Position numbers and translations under genes: made by a program
Notes under the pieces: model-generated
What the model was told of the DNA's origin: nothing
The model's database searches: none
The model's input: only the letters and a program-made list of their open reading frames with translations
From: Cryptomeria japonica
Lineage: Eukaryota > Streptophyta > Pinopsida > Cupressales > Cupressaceae
DNA length: 64,000 bases
Assembly: GCF_030272615.1 (NCBI RefSeq)
Contig: NC_081413.1
Coordinates: 15,698,285-15,762,284 of the forward strand
Reading direction: 5' to 3'
Part shown: one piece after another, positions 47,700-59,308 of the stretch
Layout of the letters: each line of letters begins with the position of its first letter
Numbering within the stretch: the first letter of the stretch is position 1

Positions 47700-48490
47700 T
47701 TTCTTGCCAAACCCCATGTGAAGGAGGGATCGTGGAGCTGGTTTAACCTGCCATAAGCATTTGACTGAAGTTTTATGCTGCTCAAAAACCATGCAAAGGG
47801 GAGGATGGACCTGCCAAATTGCACTTGCTGAAAATTTCCAATGCTTTTTATCAACACCACACGCCACTTTACATCTACAACTTTGCATTTGTTTGAACTT
47901 GTTTCAAACTTTTTCCAATTTCACTCTCCACACAACAGGGAGGATTGGCATTACATTTGCCAAAGAGTTTCTTGAAGCCTTCCAAATAGCCACGCAGAGA
48001 GGGAGGACTTTAATGCTTCAAACCTATCAATTGCTATCAATTCCATGTTCCACGTAGAGGAGGGGGAGTGTTGGAGTTTTTTTATTTCTGCTAACACATG
48101 GGGAATTTGGCATTGGCTACTGATTGCATTTGGTTTGAAGCCTTTGCCAAACACCAATCCACACAAGAAGGAAGCTACCACATAGGGGCTATCATTAGCA
48201 TTTGCATAAAATTTTATGTAGCCTCTTCAACCACATGAGGATTTGGCATTTGCTGAAGTTTATAGGCTCTTAAAAACCACACAGAGGGGAGGGAAGATTG
48301 ACTTCTATGCCAATTGAAATTTGCTTTGAAGATTTTAGAACACCTTGGTCTACCACGCAGGGGAAATGACATTTGCTTGGAATTTTACTTGCTGAAGGTT
48401 CTTAAAACCTTTTAACACCTCCCTCTCATGCAACCACAGGAAGAATTGCCCTCACATCTACAGATTGCATTTGCTTGAAGGAAACATTGA
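47700..48490. repeat. Degenerate repeat region with irregular 45-80 bp period
   Basis: Variants of ACCACACAGAGGGGAGG followed by ATTGGCATTTGCTGAAG recur about a dozen times, for instance at about 47709, 47788, 47928, 47988, 48048, 48229, 48275, 48352 and 48430. The spacing is irregular and the copies are diverged. No coding sense was found in it. Confidence 0.55.
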
Positions 48491-48514
48491 CTTTAAGCTA
48501 GCAAAGGTTGTGGC

Positions 48515-48800
48515 ATTAAGCAATACACATCAAGTGGTTACTGACAATGAGAAAAAGGCCACAAATGTGGATATCCAATGCCTCAAGAAACAACATGTTT
48601 AGGCACATCAATTTTCTACTAATACGTCCATCCCTCTCATCCTTCATTGTATACCGCTCTAAAAAGCTATAAACATCATTCCATAAGTTTGGAGAAAATT
48701 GGAATCTCCAATATGCCAATGTAGAACATTCAACTTTGAGTAAGCCATAGCATCAATCACTTTCTTGATTATCTCTAGGGGTTGAAATGTAGTGAAATAA
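48515..48800 (-). pseudogene. Beta-N-acetylhexosaminidase (GH20) pseudogene fragment
   Basis: Three minus-strand phases together match the central catalytic part of plant beta-hexosaminidases, which remove terminal N-acetylhexosamine from N-glycans. The frame from about 48790 reads PLEIIKKVIDAMAYSKLN and VLHWHI, the segment just before the catalytic VD motif. The following residues are deleted, and LEIPIFSKL resumes in another phase. The third piece reads LWNDVYSFLERYTM, and finally IDVPKHVVS, a stop, GIGYPHLWPF and PLDV, which match the family segments around EIDVPGH and GYP-LWP. At least three phase changes, two stops and loss of catalytic residues make it dead. The upstream boundary looks like an exon start, which suggests a genomic origin rather than cDNA. 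Confidence 0.8.
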
Positions 48801-48881
48801 GAATATTTCGCCACAAAATTAATGCGCAGGCATGAGCCAGGTTGGGACCCAAAGTGGGTCCGACTAAAAAAAAATTCATTT

Positions 48882-49151
48882 TCATGAAACTGGCTTTTGA
48901 AATGCCTCAAGAACCTTAAACACACCTCTATAATCCATCAACGCCATTTTCGGATCACCAAACAGAGTTTTGCAACTTTCAGCTACTTGCGCCACATTTT
49001 CGCATGTAATCGCGAAGACGTAATTTTCAAACTGGTCAAAACACCTTTCTGGACTTTTCTGTCTGACAAACGTGTACTCTGATATACAAACATGAACTCT
49101 ACCAAGCAGTTTCTCAAGATGAATCCCGAGCGAAGAAATATTAATGGTCAA
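48882..49151 (-). CDS. Unassigned 89-codon frame upstream of the hexosaminidase fragment
   Basis: The composition is protein-like (few repeats, mixed charge): SLGIHLEKLLGRVHVCISE, then FENYVFAITCENVAQVAESC, then KMALMDYRGVFKVLEAFQ. It is on the same strand as the hexosaminidase fragment and starts 80 to 350 bases upstream of it. I do not recognise the family. It may be an exon of a decayed host gene, perhaps carried in the same captured DNA, or a retroelement piece. Confidence 0.35.
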   Translation of the reverse strand: MTINISSLGIHLEKLLGRVHVCISEYTFVRQKSPERCFDQFENYVFAITCENVAQVAESCKTLFGDPKMALMDYRGVFKVLEAFQKPVS

Positions 49152-50125
49152 AGATGACCAACTGGCTTTGTCGGCATTGCGGACCTGATGAGGTCAATGT
49201 GCAGGCAACTTATGATGCCTTTCTTAAAAAATATCAAACGATCTTCGTAGACCCTCAAATCTGAGGCATAGGTACCTTGAAGTACATATCAAAACTTAGA
49301 ATGCTCATTTCGAGCAAAAGGCTGACTGGGTGCAAATGGTGCGCTCATGAAAATGGCCACTTTAACTGATATACTAATGAAAGTGCGGAACACTGAAACA
49401 GATGGCTCAAAAAACCCTTTTGAAAACTGATTAAACGAATTGGCAGGAGTTTGAAACTGGAAACATAGCTTTTTATTTATACCAATAATAGCTCGAAACA
49501 AACATTCTGACACGACACTCACTGAGGCAACTTTTACACTTATGCAAAATAGGGCTCCGACTAGCTACTAAAACAGGGACTTGTCAAACAACACAAACTG
49601 CAAATGGATTGAGCTTACCAAGCTGAGAAAATGGATTCATAAATACATGAAATTTGGCATGCTCTCACATTTATTCATAGAATTAAATCCACTTTGAAAT
49701 TATTCATGACAATCGACAGGGCAAAAGATATAAGCACTCAAAGTAGGCTACTTGGTAAAATCTGCATATGTGCCTAAAATGCACTTTCAGCTCACCCTTT
49801 GAAATGGGTACCTGATAAATTGATCCAAACTAAATTCTAAAAGTTGCAACACACTTCATAGGTCAAATGAAAGGTGTAGGACACATTTCCCAAGCCTTAC
49901 CCCTTGAAAACCAACTAGCTCCATTTTACCCTCTCTCTAACTAGGCCATTCAAACTGATTCATTTATGATCATTTGGAAATGCAGAGAATTTTTTTCAAA
50001 TGGGCCTCTCAAATTCACACAAATTTAATGAGTTCCAATAGTGGCTCTAACTGGGGATGGTTGATTGCAAGATCAACACAAGAATTTAGAATCTATGGTT
50101 AAGCAGACCACCCAAAAACGGATCA
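49152..50125. other. Spacer between the unassigned frame and the gag-like frame
   Basis: Apart from a 77-codon minus-strand frame (49289-49522) without motifs, I see nothing coding. On the minus strand GAAGAGAAGAGGAA at about 50127-50140 followed by TG could be a purine tract with an LTR start, but no matching LTR copy was found. Confidence 0.4.
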
Positions 50126-50269
50126 TTCCTCTTCTCTTCTAAAAAATAAAGGGCTCCTTATTCTACCCAAACAGTAGGGCACCTTATTGAAAACCACACA
50201 ACTGAAACAAAGCAACTATACAAGATATACAAACATACTTATGACTGATTATAAACTACTCTACTTTCC

Positions 50270-52540
50270 TCAGCATTTACCTCTGTCAAATATTTGATTC
50301 TCATCACCTGATATCATGATCCGAACAAAGGTACCTTTCAACAACAACTGAGCATAATCCTTATAATCAGCCTCTTTCATCTCATTACTACAATAGCTGG
50401 TGTACATACCTTTGGCCTGATTTTGAACTTTGTAATCACACACTACTTCAACAAAAGTAAAATCATGAGACAAATCACTATAGAGGCCTTCCCACAAGTT
50501 GCCATACATTTCACTATCCCAATCAACCCTATCATTTGCAAGGGCATCATCATGCTGAATTTCAAAAATAAAACATTCATTCTCAACATTGTAATTCTCA
50601 TCAACACATGCCTTATTATCATTTACATTCATAGAATGAGGGACATTAACAACCAATTGATGCAAACAAGGAACATAAATATTTTGATCCAGATGTGGTA
50701 CTTCACTGTGCTGACCACAGTCTATACTACCCTTGTTCATCAAACTCAATACATTTGCATCCTCAATATCCCATTCATGAAAAAGAATGCATACCTCTGG
50801 CTGAAGCAAATCCTCAGCTAAGTCTTTCTCATTCAGACTTACATCCACCTGAAAAACTTCCATTTGTGGTCTGAAGTAATCATCACACAACCCATGCTTC
50901 TTACCTTCATCATGAAGTAAAATTTTGCAACACATGTTACTGTTGTTTGGAACCACATTAGCATAACAAACTTGTTCAACACAAGGGGAAACTTCAACAT
51001 TTTCATCAATGAGGCCAGCACCATGAACATTATATCAAAGGCAAAGAACTCCATATCTGGTTCAAGCATACCATCAACATTCACATTTTCTTCATGGTAC
51101 TTCAAAATTTGAAAACATTTAAATCTGAAAATAAAACATATTCTGCACTGTCACATATATTTTTATCTTCAAAAATACTTTCATTTTCTGATTCATGACT
51201 GAGGTATATAACTTGGTCTCCTCTTATATCATCTTCACAAGATGAATAATAAGAAATCTCATAAGTATCCTCAACTGCATGACTGGCATTCATTTGCTGA
51301 TTATAAGAAAATGAATAACTTGTGCCAAGATCACTCTCATTGTGAAATTGATCTTCACCGTTCATTTGTATACCTTTAAGGTGCTGAAAATCAAACTCAG
51401 TGTCCTTGTAATCAGCAACACCACTCCATTCTGAAACACATTCTTCACTGGGTATACTCGCATTGAAAACACTATCAACATCATCCACAATTTCATTTTC
51501 AATTTTATCAAACTTAATCAAAATCTGATTTACATCATATTGCACATTTTCACTTACATAATCAACAACATTTGGTGATCCCTCAGTATTTGGTATTTCA
51601 ACATCAAATACATCGACAACATGTAAAGATAGATGGTCATCATCCTTATTAATTTAATTATTATTAACCTTAGGGGATGCATGATTAACTTCATAATTTG
51701 CAGCCACATAATCAGCATAACCGGCATACAAATCAAATGGTACATATCCTTTATATATATCTATCTCTGTATCAACATTGTCACAAAATTCCCCACTAAT
51801 CATTCCATCATTACTGTGAGAGACAATCGGCATTGACAGCAGAAATTCTTGACTCTCATTTAAATTTGAATCACATGCATCAGCAAAACCATTTGGAACA
51901 ACAGAGCTTGACGCACCTTGACAAGGAATGATTTGTTTAGCTTCACATGATATTTCACCATTGAAGGTATTTTGGCAAGAAACAGCAACAGACATAAACC
52001 TCTTTGAGATCCCAAATTTTAAGTTATTTTCAATGTCCCTAGCTGTGTTAAAAGCTTCATACAAAGTTTCGGGTTCTTTGTTTCTCAATAAGAAACCCAT
52101 CTTCTTGCCAAAAGCACTCATATAAAGATCCAAACATACTTTATCATCAAACTTATACTTGCTAGAAATTTTAGACAATGTTTGTGAAAACTTGATATTA
52201 AATGTTGGTATCAATTCATCTTCACTGATTTGTATGTCCATGAATTCTTTCAACATATCATAATCACTCGCCTTTTCAGCAAATTGGTCTATGGAGTCTG
52301 AAATTAATTCTTCCCATGAGGAAATACAATTTACTGGCAAGAAAGAGAACCAATCCATTGCATCCTCTTTCAATGACTGGACAAATAACTTCATGCACAC
52401 ATCTTCTTGACAAATTTCAAACTCTCCCATCAAATCTGAAAATATTTTCAAATGTAAATGTGTTGATTTTGATTTCTTCCCATTAAATATTGGCAAATAT
52501 TTTCTAATTTCTGTGGGTATGGGATTTGGGTAACCCGGAA
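50270..52540 (-). pseudogene. Gag-like polyprotein with a long acidic tail (element F)
   Basis: The minus-strand frame begins near 52540 with GIPGYPNPIPTEIRKYLPIF; the first 280-codon open piece starts at 52496. It holds a Ty3/gypsy gag capsid domain (KLFVQSLKEDAMDWFSFLP, SSWEELISDSIDQFAEK, IPTFNIKFSQTLSKI, NKEPETLYEAFNTARDIE). A TAA at 51654 separates it from a tail of about 450 residues rich in Asp, Glu, Asn and Ser (51545-50270), broken by two phase shifts (near 51100 and 51030). No protease, zinc knuckle or polymerase follows, so this appears to be a gag-only or truncated element. The tail is not a familiar gag extension. The right end is cut by the insertion of element D at 53120. Confidence 0.6.
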
Positions 52541-53119
52541 TACCTTAAAAAATTTAGAGTAGCATAATACTTCATACTGAAACTTTTCCTATTACATGGT
52601 TGCGACATTTTACTAGGCATGTTCATATGTGGAAATACACAAGGCTGAAAAAATTCACTACTCATTTCTTCTTACTCCCACAAATGATTATACAACCTTG
52701 CGTTGAATAATGAAACACTTCAAGCACATATCATTATCCAAATCTATTCATAACATTGCTTGACACAAAGCTTTTCCAAATTTGCATACTACAACATAAC
52801 ATATATGCTAGATATTCAGCAAAATAGATATGCAAGTGGACTTGTAATTTCTCTTTTCCCTCATTACTAGTGTTGTTCACTTAATGGGAAAACTATTCTA
52901 CTCATTCAAATTTTCAAAACAATTTGTTTTGCATTGAAACTTCTGAAAGTACCTAGGTATTTGCAGCTGTAAGACTTGTAGATCTGAAGATTAACTTCCA
53001 CTTTCAGCACGGTCTTTTACCTCAGAGTCTCCACCTCTTGCATAGAGGACATTTTGAACAACAAAATGCCATTCAACACAAATTCAATTCTTTGTTTCTC
53101 CTTCAGTCTCACTGCAACC
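52541..53119. other. Spacer, probable 5' part of element F
   Basis: No coding sense. By position it would contain the leader and possibly part of the 5' LTR of the minus-strand gag element. I could not find a primer-binding site. Confidence 0.35.
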
Positions 53120-53810
53120 TGTAGACACCTAAAACTGTCATGTCTAATTAAATAAATACTTTATTTATTTAATTATCTTTAGCCTAATTCTTCTATTAAT
53201 TAAATAAATCTTTATTTATTTAATTAATTCATTTATCATCTTCTAGCCTTATTTCTCATTTAAATAAATATATTTATTTAATTAATTCATTAACCTTTTC
53301 TACCCATGGCACATGTCATTCGTCTCTTAATTCATACACTACCTACCCTCTCATTATTTTCTTATTTTCTTTACCTACCCTCTAATCATAGCCGACCATT
53401 CATCTTTTACACCTCTCAATCTTATCCCTCCATTTCATATAGTGTCTTCTATATAAGGAGATGCTTCTTTCATTATCAAACCCTAATCAATCTATGCATC
53501 CTGATCCATTGACTACACTCTTTCATATGCGATCAAGCCTACTTGCAACCACACTTATGTTCTTTATTGAGCTCTTGTGCACATAAAATCTGAGAGCAAA
53601 TATATCAAACAAGATCAATGGAGATAGGGAGAATGGAGATCCAAACCCTATTGGACATGTGATGGTATAATCTTTGTGATTTCATTTGATTTGCATTGTC
53701 TTAGGTAATCTTCATATGTTATGGTGGATCTTTGTTGTTGTTAGGCTAGGGTTTTGTGGTTGAATCTATTTAGTCTTTCAATATTGTTGTATCCATTTTC
53801 ACCATATACA
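53120..53810 (+). repeat. Element D 5' LTR
   Basis: 691 bp. The first 170 bases match 63824-64000 almost exactly, including AT-rich TTTATTTATTTAATTA runs. Confidence 0.9.
53450..53456 (+). promoter_or_regulatory. TATA box of element D 5' LTR
   Basis: TATATAA in a TCTATATAAGGAG context, 330 bases into the LTR, a typical pol II start position for a plant LTR. Function is inferred. Confidence 0.6.
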
Positions 53811-53813
53811 TTT

Positions 53814-53831
53814 TGGCACACCTGGTGGGAC
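53814..53831 (+). promoter_or_regulatory. Element D primer-binding site
   Basis: TGGCACACCTGGTGGGAC, three bases after the LTR end. It is shared in type with element C and is not tRNA-Met; the tRNA is not assigned. Confidence 0.75.
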
Positions 53832-53919
53832 ATGGATTTTTGTTAGATCTATGTTTTTTGCAGATTTTTCTAACCCTATATTGTTGTTTTGTAAAACAAT
53901 TTGGAGAATAACCTTGTGG

Positions 53920-54820
53920 AGCTAGGGTTTTGGACACAAAATCAAGATCTTGAAGAGATTTGATCTGATCTCACAAACGGCTTGGAAATTTTACACCAAT
54001 TTGTTTTTACAGGTTGAAGACAATATTAAGAGCTCTCAAAGAAAAATTCAGATCTATTGGAGCATATTTTAATTTTCTATGAATTTTTTATGAATTTTCA
54101 TAAAAAATTAATTTTGAGAGAAAATGAGTGAATTTTTTGGATTTTCTTACATTTTTAGAAATATCTCATAATTATACACAGGATCCGTTGTTTGTGATTT
54201 TAATTTTGATGCAAAATATTTCCTAAAAAATCATATCTTTAAAAATTAGGGTTTTTCATTGTTTTGCTCAGATCTCACAAACGACTTTGAATTTTGGCAT
54301 CAAATTTTTTTTGCTAGTCAAGAAAATTCTCAAAGATTGGAAATAAAAAATCAAATTTTTTGGAGCATATTGAAAATTTTTATGTATTTTCTTTAAAAAT
54401 TAATTTTGAGAGAAAATGAGTGAACTTTTTAGATTTTATTACATTTGTGGAAATCTCTCATAATTATACATAGACTTTGTTATTTTTTATTTTAAATTTG
54501 ATGCAAAATCATTCCTCAAAAATTGGATCTTTGAAAATTAGGGTTTTGCATTATTTTACTCATATCTCACAAAATGCTTGGATTTGTTGTAGAAATTTTT
54601 TCATATAGGTTTGGAAGGTCATCAAGAGTGTCCAGTAAAAATTTTAGATTTTTTGGATCGATTTTGCATTTTATATGAATTTTTTATGATTTTTCATAAA
54701 AAATTAATTTTTGGAGCAAATTAGCAATTTTTTTGGATTTTCTTACATTTCTGGAAATCTCTTGAAATTTTACAAGTGCTCTTTTTTTATGATGAATCAG
54801 ATCTTTGAATTGGTCAATAA
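53920..54820 (+). repeat. Three diverged tandem copies of a 300-bp unit in the leader
   Basis: GATCTCACAAACGG-like starts lie at 53967, 54271 and 54562, followed in each copy by GAATTTT, AAAATTAATTTT and TTTGGATTTTCTTACATTT segments and by ATTAGGGTTTT before the next copy. Periods are about 304 and 291 bp. Confidence 0.8.
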
Positions 54821-56391
54821 AACGCATTGTTGAAGGCCCTATTTCACAAAGTCTTTTGGATCTAAAATTTACCTAACTTGTGTGCTTGCAGGAAGGGGTG
54901 ATCATTTGAAACAATCCAAACTACTAACAAATATTTGTTGCAGGACCTTGGCAAGGGTTTTTGATCTTTCATTGTGTGCCTTGTTTTCACAGACTAGCAA
55001 ACACTTCAATTGGTGCACTAAAATTGAACTAGTGTCTTTTGTGTTTTTAGCAATAGGCTCTTTTTGTTTAATCTTTAGAGGGCTTGTCTCCCCATGTGGT
55101 CATTAGGACTATGAGTGAGGAGAGAACAGCCCAAGTGGTAGCGAGGAAAACCCACCTCTTCCGAACCACTATAAACTATTATATTCATGGTGAAAACTAT
55201 GGATAATGTGTGCTGATTAGTTCATACTGACACTATGTCTCCCCATAAACCCGTTTGATCAAATTTATTTGATTAGTTGTAGGGCGTAACCCCTACCGGC
55301 TGGGAGCCTTTTGTATTTATAGAGCTAAAAGTGTCGCATGTATGGCCACATGAGTGGATGCCCTTACTAGCACCTTTTTATTTTAGAAGCCAAAATCCTT
55401 CTAGTTGTTGGGGCAAGAGGTCGGACCTCTGGAGCGGCCCACACACATACGATTCTTAGTAGAGATACAAAGTTCACCACGAGGAGTTTTCGTGGGGACT
55501 GATGCTTGGCTACCCTGAGAAGTGAGTGCCGAGGGTGGAGCCAGTGGGGTCAAGCATCTAAGTATCCGCTCTGAATAGCGTAGCCTCATGTGGGAATCAA
55601 CAACTATTGTCCTGGCCAACCATAAGAATTGTGCTTGACTTATTTTGAACAATCAAACATTCAAGACCAAACATTAAAACATTGTGTCTTTTGTGTCTTC
55701 AAGTGTATGCAAAATAATTTTACATCAAACAACACACTTTATTTTGAGTCATTTTGAGTCTAAACACTTGCAAACATTGAGTCCTCATCAACATTGTGTC
55801 CTCTTGTCACAAAAAACAATCAAAAATTCAGATTTGGTCACAACAAAAAAACTTCACAAATTGGAAAAATTTACAGTCCAACAAACAAGAGTAATCAGTT
55901 TCAGAATTCTTGAGCTTCCTAAGTTATTTCTCTAGATTTTCATCTAGCATTCAACCTATCTTTGGGTCTCACAAAGTCCATCATTGCTTTACACCTTACA
56001 TTACATTCACATTTTTCTAAACTTGAGTCAAAAGGTCACTTGCTTGTCCTCATTTTGCTTTGTCAACATACTACATACAACAACATTTTGCTAAGTGGTC
56101 CCTCATCAAGGTCTATCACCTTTGGGTCTCATTTGGTCTTACTTAGAGTCAAGGTCAACTTACCTCATCAAGAGAAACTATCATCTATTTGGAAGTCACA
56201 CCTACTCTACTACATACATACTTGGTCTTACACTTTGGACATTGCAAGTACACCTCAAGATTCATTTACATTCCATCCAACTCTTGGTCTTCCATACTCT
56301 TTCCATTTTCATCTAGTCTCACTAGTTCATAGTTGAAACCTGTTCCAAAAAATATAGGAGAGAAACTAAAGAGGCTCAAGAGTCTGGAAAC
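54821..56391 (+). other. Element D untranslated leader, 3' half
   Basis: There is no coding sense. The segment at about 55130-55640 is richer in G and C (CCCTACCGGCTGGGAGCC, CGAGGGTGGAGCCAGTGGGG) and could be structured, as in leaders of long plant gypsy elements. The remainder to the gag start is CA- and TCA-rich. Confidence 0.5.
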
Positions 56392-58632
56392 ATGAGTGTC
56401 TATGAGTATGACAATGATATCTTTTTTAATACTGATCATAACACATTACCTGACATGGATTCCTATAGAAACATTCCAAATGTTGAGAACATGGACACTA
56501 CAAACAACAATGGTACATACAATGACAATATGGACAATATTTCAGTACATTCAGAAGAAGTGGAAGACACCATTATGGATCCCCGTTTCAATCGATTGGT
56601 TGAGGAAATAATGAGGAGAGATAGACAATACTTCTTACAAGTGATGGCACAAAGTGGAGCCAAGATCCCTCATGATTTTGACATGTCTCAAATAATGGAA
56701 AATCGACCTTTGCAACAACCTCACCTCAACATGGATCAAAGGAGGCCTAATAGTGGAGACAATAGAGGACCACATCTTGTGCCAGAATCACCATCATCTT
56801 TGTTTCAAAAACCAGAGGTCCCATACACACATGGTCAAGCATATGATACTCACCTTCGCAGACCATTATGGAAGTCTTATGTAGAAAAATATACTCAATC
56901 ACATACGAATGCTAAGGATCAACCACCAAAGCAAGTGGATATCCAAAGACATGTTCAAAATTTGGACACAAGGAAACCCTGCGTCAAATTTGGGGGTAAC
57001 ACACTAGAACAAACTCATGACATGCCTGTAGAGTATGGTATACATGGACAAAGCAGATATTCCATTCCTCATCATGACTCTATACCAAGTGATCCATATA
57101 CACAGCATCATTATAGACCTCCTCCATATGAACATCTGTATGATCAATATCATCCATATATGCAACATGCTCCTCCTCCACTCGGTGGTTCAGGCATGGG
57201 GTATGGTCCAAGAAGTCGGTCTCCACCTAAGAACAATTTGGAACAACAAATTAAGGACTTACAAAAGAAAATGGAGGACATAAATACACCGAAGCCAACA
57301 TACACAATGAGAGACATATGTCCCTATACATTTGACAAAAGCATTCCAATGCCTCCATTTCCTACACACTTTGTGACACCTAAGTTTGATAAATACAAAG
57401 GAAAAGGGGATCCTAAAGCACATATAAGACAATTTTTCACAACTTGCATTGAGGTAGCAGTAGAAGAGACATATTTGATGAGATTATTCCCACAAAGCTT
57501 AGGAGATCAAGCTATGGAATGGTTCTCCCAACTTCCACCTGGAATTAAGTCATGGGGTGACTTAGCATAGGCATTTATCCAACATTTCTCATACAACATA
57601 GAGATAGACATATCAGTCACTACTTTGTGCAACACCAAACAAAAGGATGGAGAGTCTTTTTCATCATTTTTACAAAGGAGGAATCTAGCTAGCAGATGCT
57701 CTTGAGAAATTTCACAAAAACAAATGATAGAGATGTCCGCCCAGAATGTCCACAGAGAAATTGGTTATGACCTAAGAAAAGCTTGTTTGTCCACCTTCAA
57801 AGACGTCATTGAAAAAGGCTTAGCAACAAAGAAGGTCCTAATTGAACAAGGAGTTATTAAGATATTAAAGGAAAACAAAGATGACTTTAAAGGAAAAGAT
57901 AAGCCAAGATTTTGGAATAAGAGAAAGAACACAATCAATGATGGTGTTGTGGATGCCAATACAGTATGACCCAAAATCATTTTTTCTGGATCAAGCTCTA
58001 CAAACAATCAAGTGAATACTCAAACAACATCAAAATCACAAAGAAAGTACACTCCATTGGGAGAACCACTAGAATTAGTTTTCAAGAAGCTAGTGGCAAA
58101 CAAAATAATAACAATTCCAGATTTGCCTCCATATGAGCCAAAGGTTAAACCAAATTGGTGGAATGAAGATGAGTATTGTGAATTTCATAAGAGCAAGGGA
58201 CATAAAACATGAAATTATCATCAGTTGAAGAACATCATACAAGATCTTATTGATAGAGGTGACATTGACATTGAGGGATACTTATCCAATTAGGAACATG
58301 AGATGTTTAAAGAACCATTCCCAAAACATGGCAAGGGAAAAGCTAAAGACACAGATGACCAAACCAACTATACCAGAGCATCCTATAACTATGATTCAAC
58401 TATCAATCACATTTTCATGGACAATTATGTCTCTACCATTATCATCAAGGACAAAACACTTGAGACTTCTACCCAAAAATCCAAGATTGTCCTAAAATGC
58501 ATCGGATCTTCTTCCAAACCTACCTCTGAATGTAATGTTACAACTTGTCGAGGTAAATTCACTTTGCAAGGTGCTCCATCTAAAAACACCGTTTCTTCAT
58601 CAACCAAAGCTGAGTATGACCTTGTAGAATAG
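56392..58632 (+). pseudogene. Element D gag, with in-frame stops
   Basis: One phase runs from the ATG at 56392 (MSVYEYDNDIFFNTD) to 58632, about 747 codons, interrupted by five stops before the last: TAG 57568, TGA near 57703, TGA 57967, TGA 58210 and TAG 58291; a TAG at 58630 ends the open piece. The N-terminal 290 residues are Pro-, His- and Tyr-rich. The capsid domain starts near YDKYKGKGDP-like FDKYKGKGDPKAHIRQF and continues with DQAMEWFSQLPPGIKSW. A Tat-type zinc-binding CEFHKSKGHKT segment, cut by a stop, lies at about 58178. The frame then shifts before the protease. The first 392 codons are intact. Confidence 0.88.
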
Positions 58633-58879
58633 TTAGGGAAGACACCTGCGCTTATCTCAATCCTTGAGCTCTTACCATATCCCCCGCACATAAAGCCATT
58701 CTTGATAAAATCTTGAGAGACACTGTTGTCCCCATTGTCTGAACGTGGACCAGTTTCAAGCCATGGTGGGATACCTTTCTATTCCACACTCCCTTACATT
58801 CACAAAAGCTGATGACGCCTCCGTAAGTCAGCCACATAATGCACCATTACACATTGAAGCCTTCATACACAAACATCAA

Positions 58880-59251
58880 ATAAAATGAGTCTTGATAGAT
58901 GGAGGAGCAGGTCTAAACATTTGTACATTGAGCACTATTAAACAATTGGGATATTCTGATAAAGCTATGAACTCTACAAACAAAATTACCATCAAGGCAT
59001 ATGATGATGAAGAGAATTCATCCAAAGGCACAATCACCTTGCCCCTCAGAGTTGGGCCAGTTACAAAGGATGTGGTATGTCAAGTCCTAGACCTGGATCT
59101 CACATACAATATATTACTAGGACATCCTTGGATTTATGAAATGAGGGCAGTCCCATCTACATATCACCAATGCATTAAGTTTCCTCACAATGGAGTTGAA
59201 ATAACAGTTAATGCTGACCCAAATCCATTCATATATTGCAACAATCTGTGA
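58880..59251 (+). pseudogene. Element D aspartic protease
   Basis: In a phase different from gag. VLIDGGAGLNICTLSTIKQL carries the catalytic D at 58898-58900 in the D-G-G-A form found in Tat-type elements. LDLTYNILLGHPWIYEM at about 59090 is the second conserved block. The open piece ends at a TGA (59249) and the same phase continues as the next frame. A stop lies just before the domain. Confidence 0.85.
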
Positions 59252-59308
59252 CCTAGATCAGAAATAGCAATACCAGTCAATCGAGAAGTTGTTCCATCTT
59301 CAGCATAT

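Noticed and set aside
50120-50145. Purine tract and LTR start for the minus-strand gag element
   Set aside because: GAAGAGAAGAGGAA followed by TG is suggestive, but no matching LTR copy was found on the other side, which is cut by element D.
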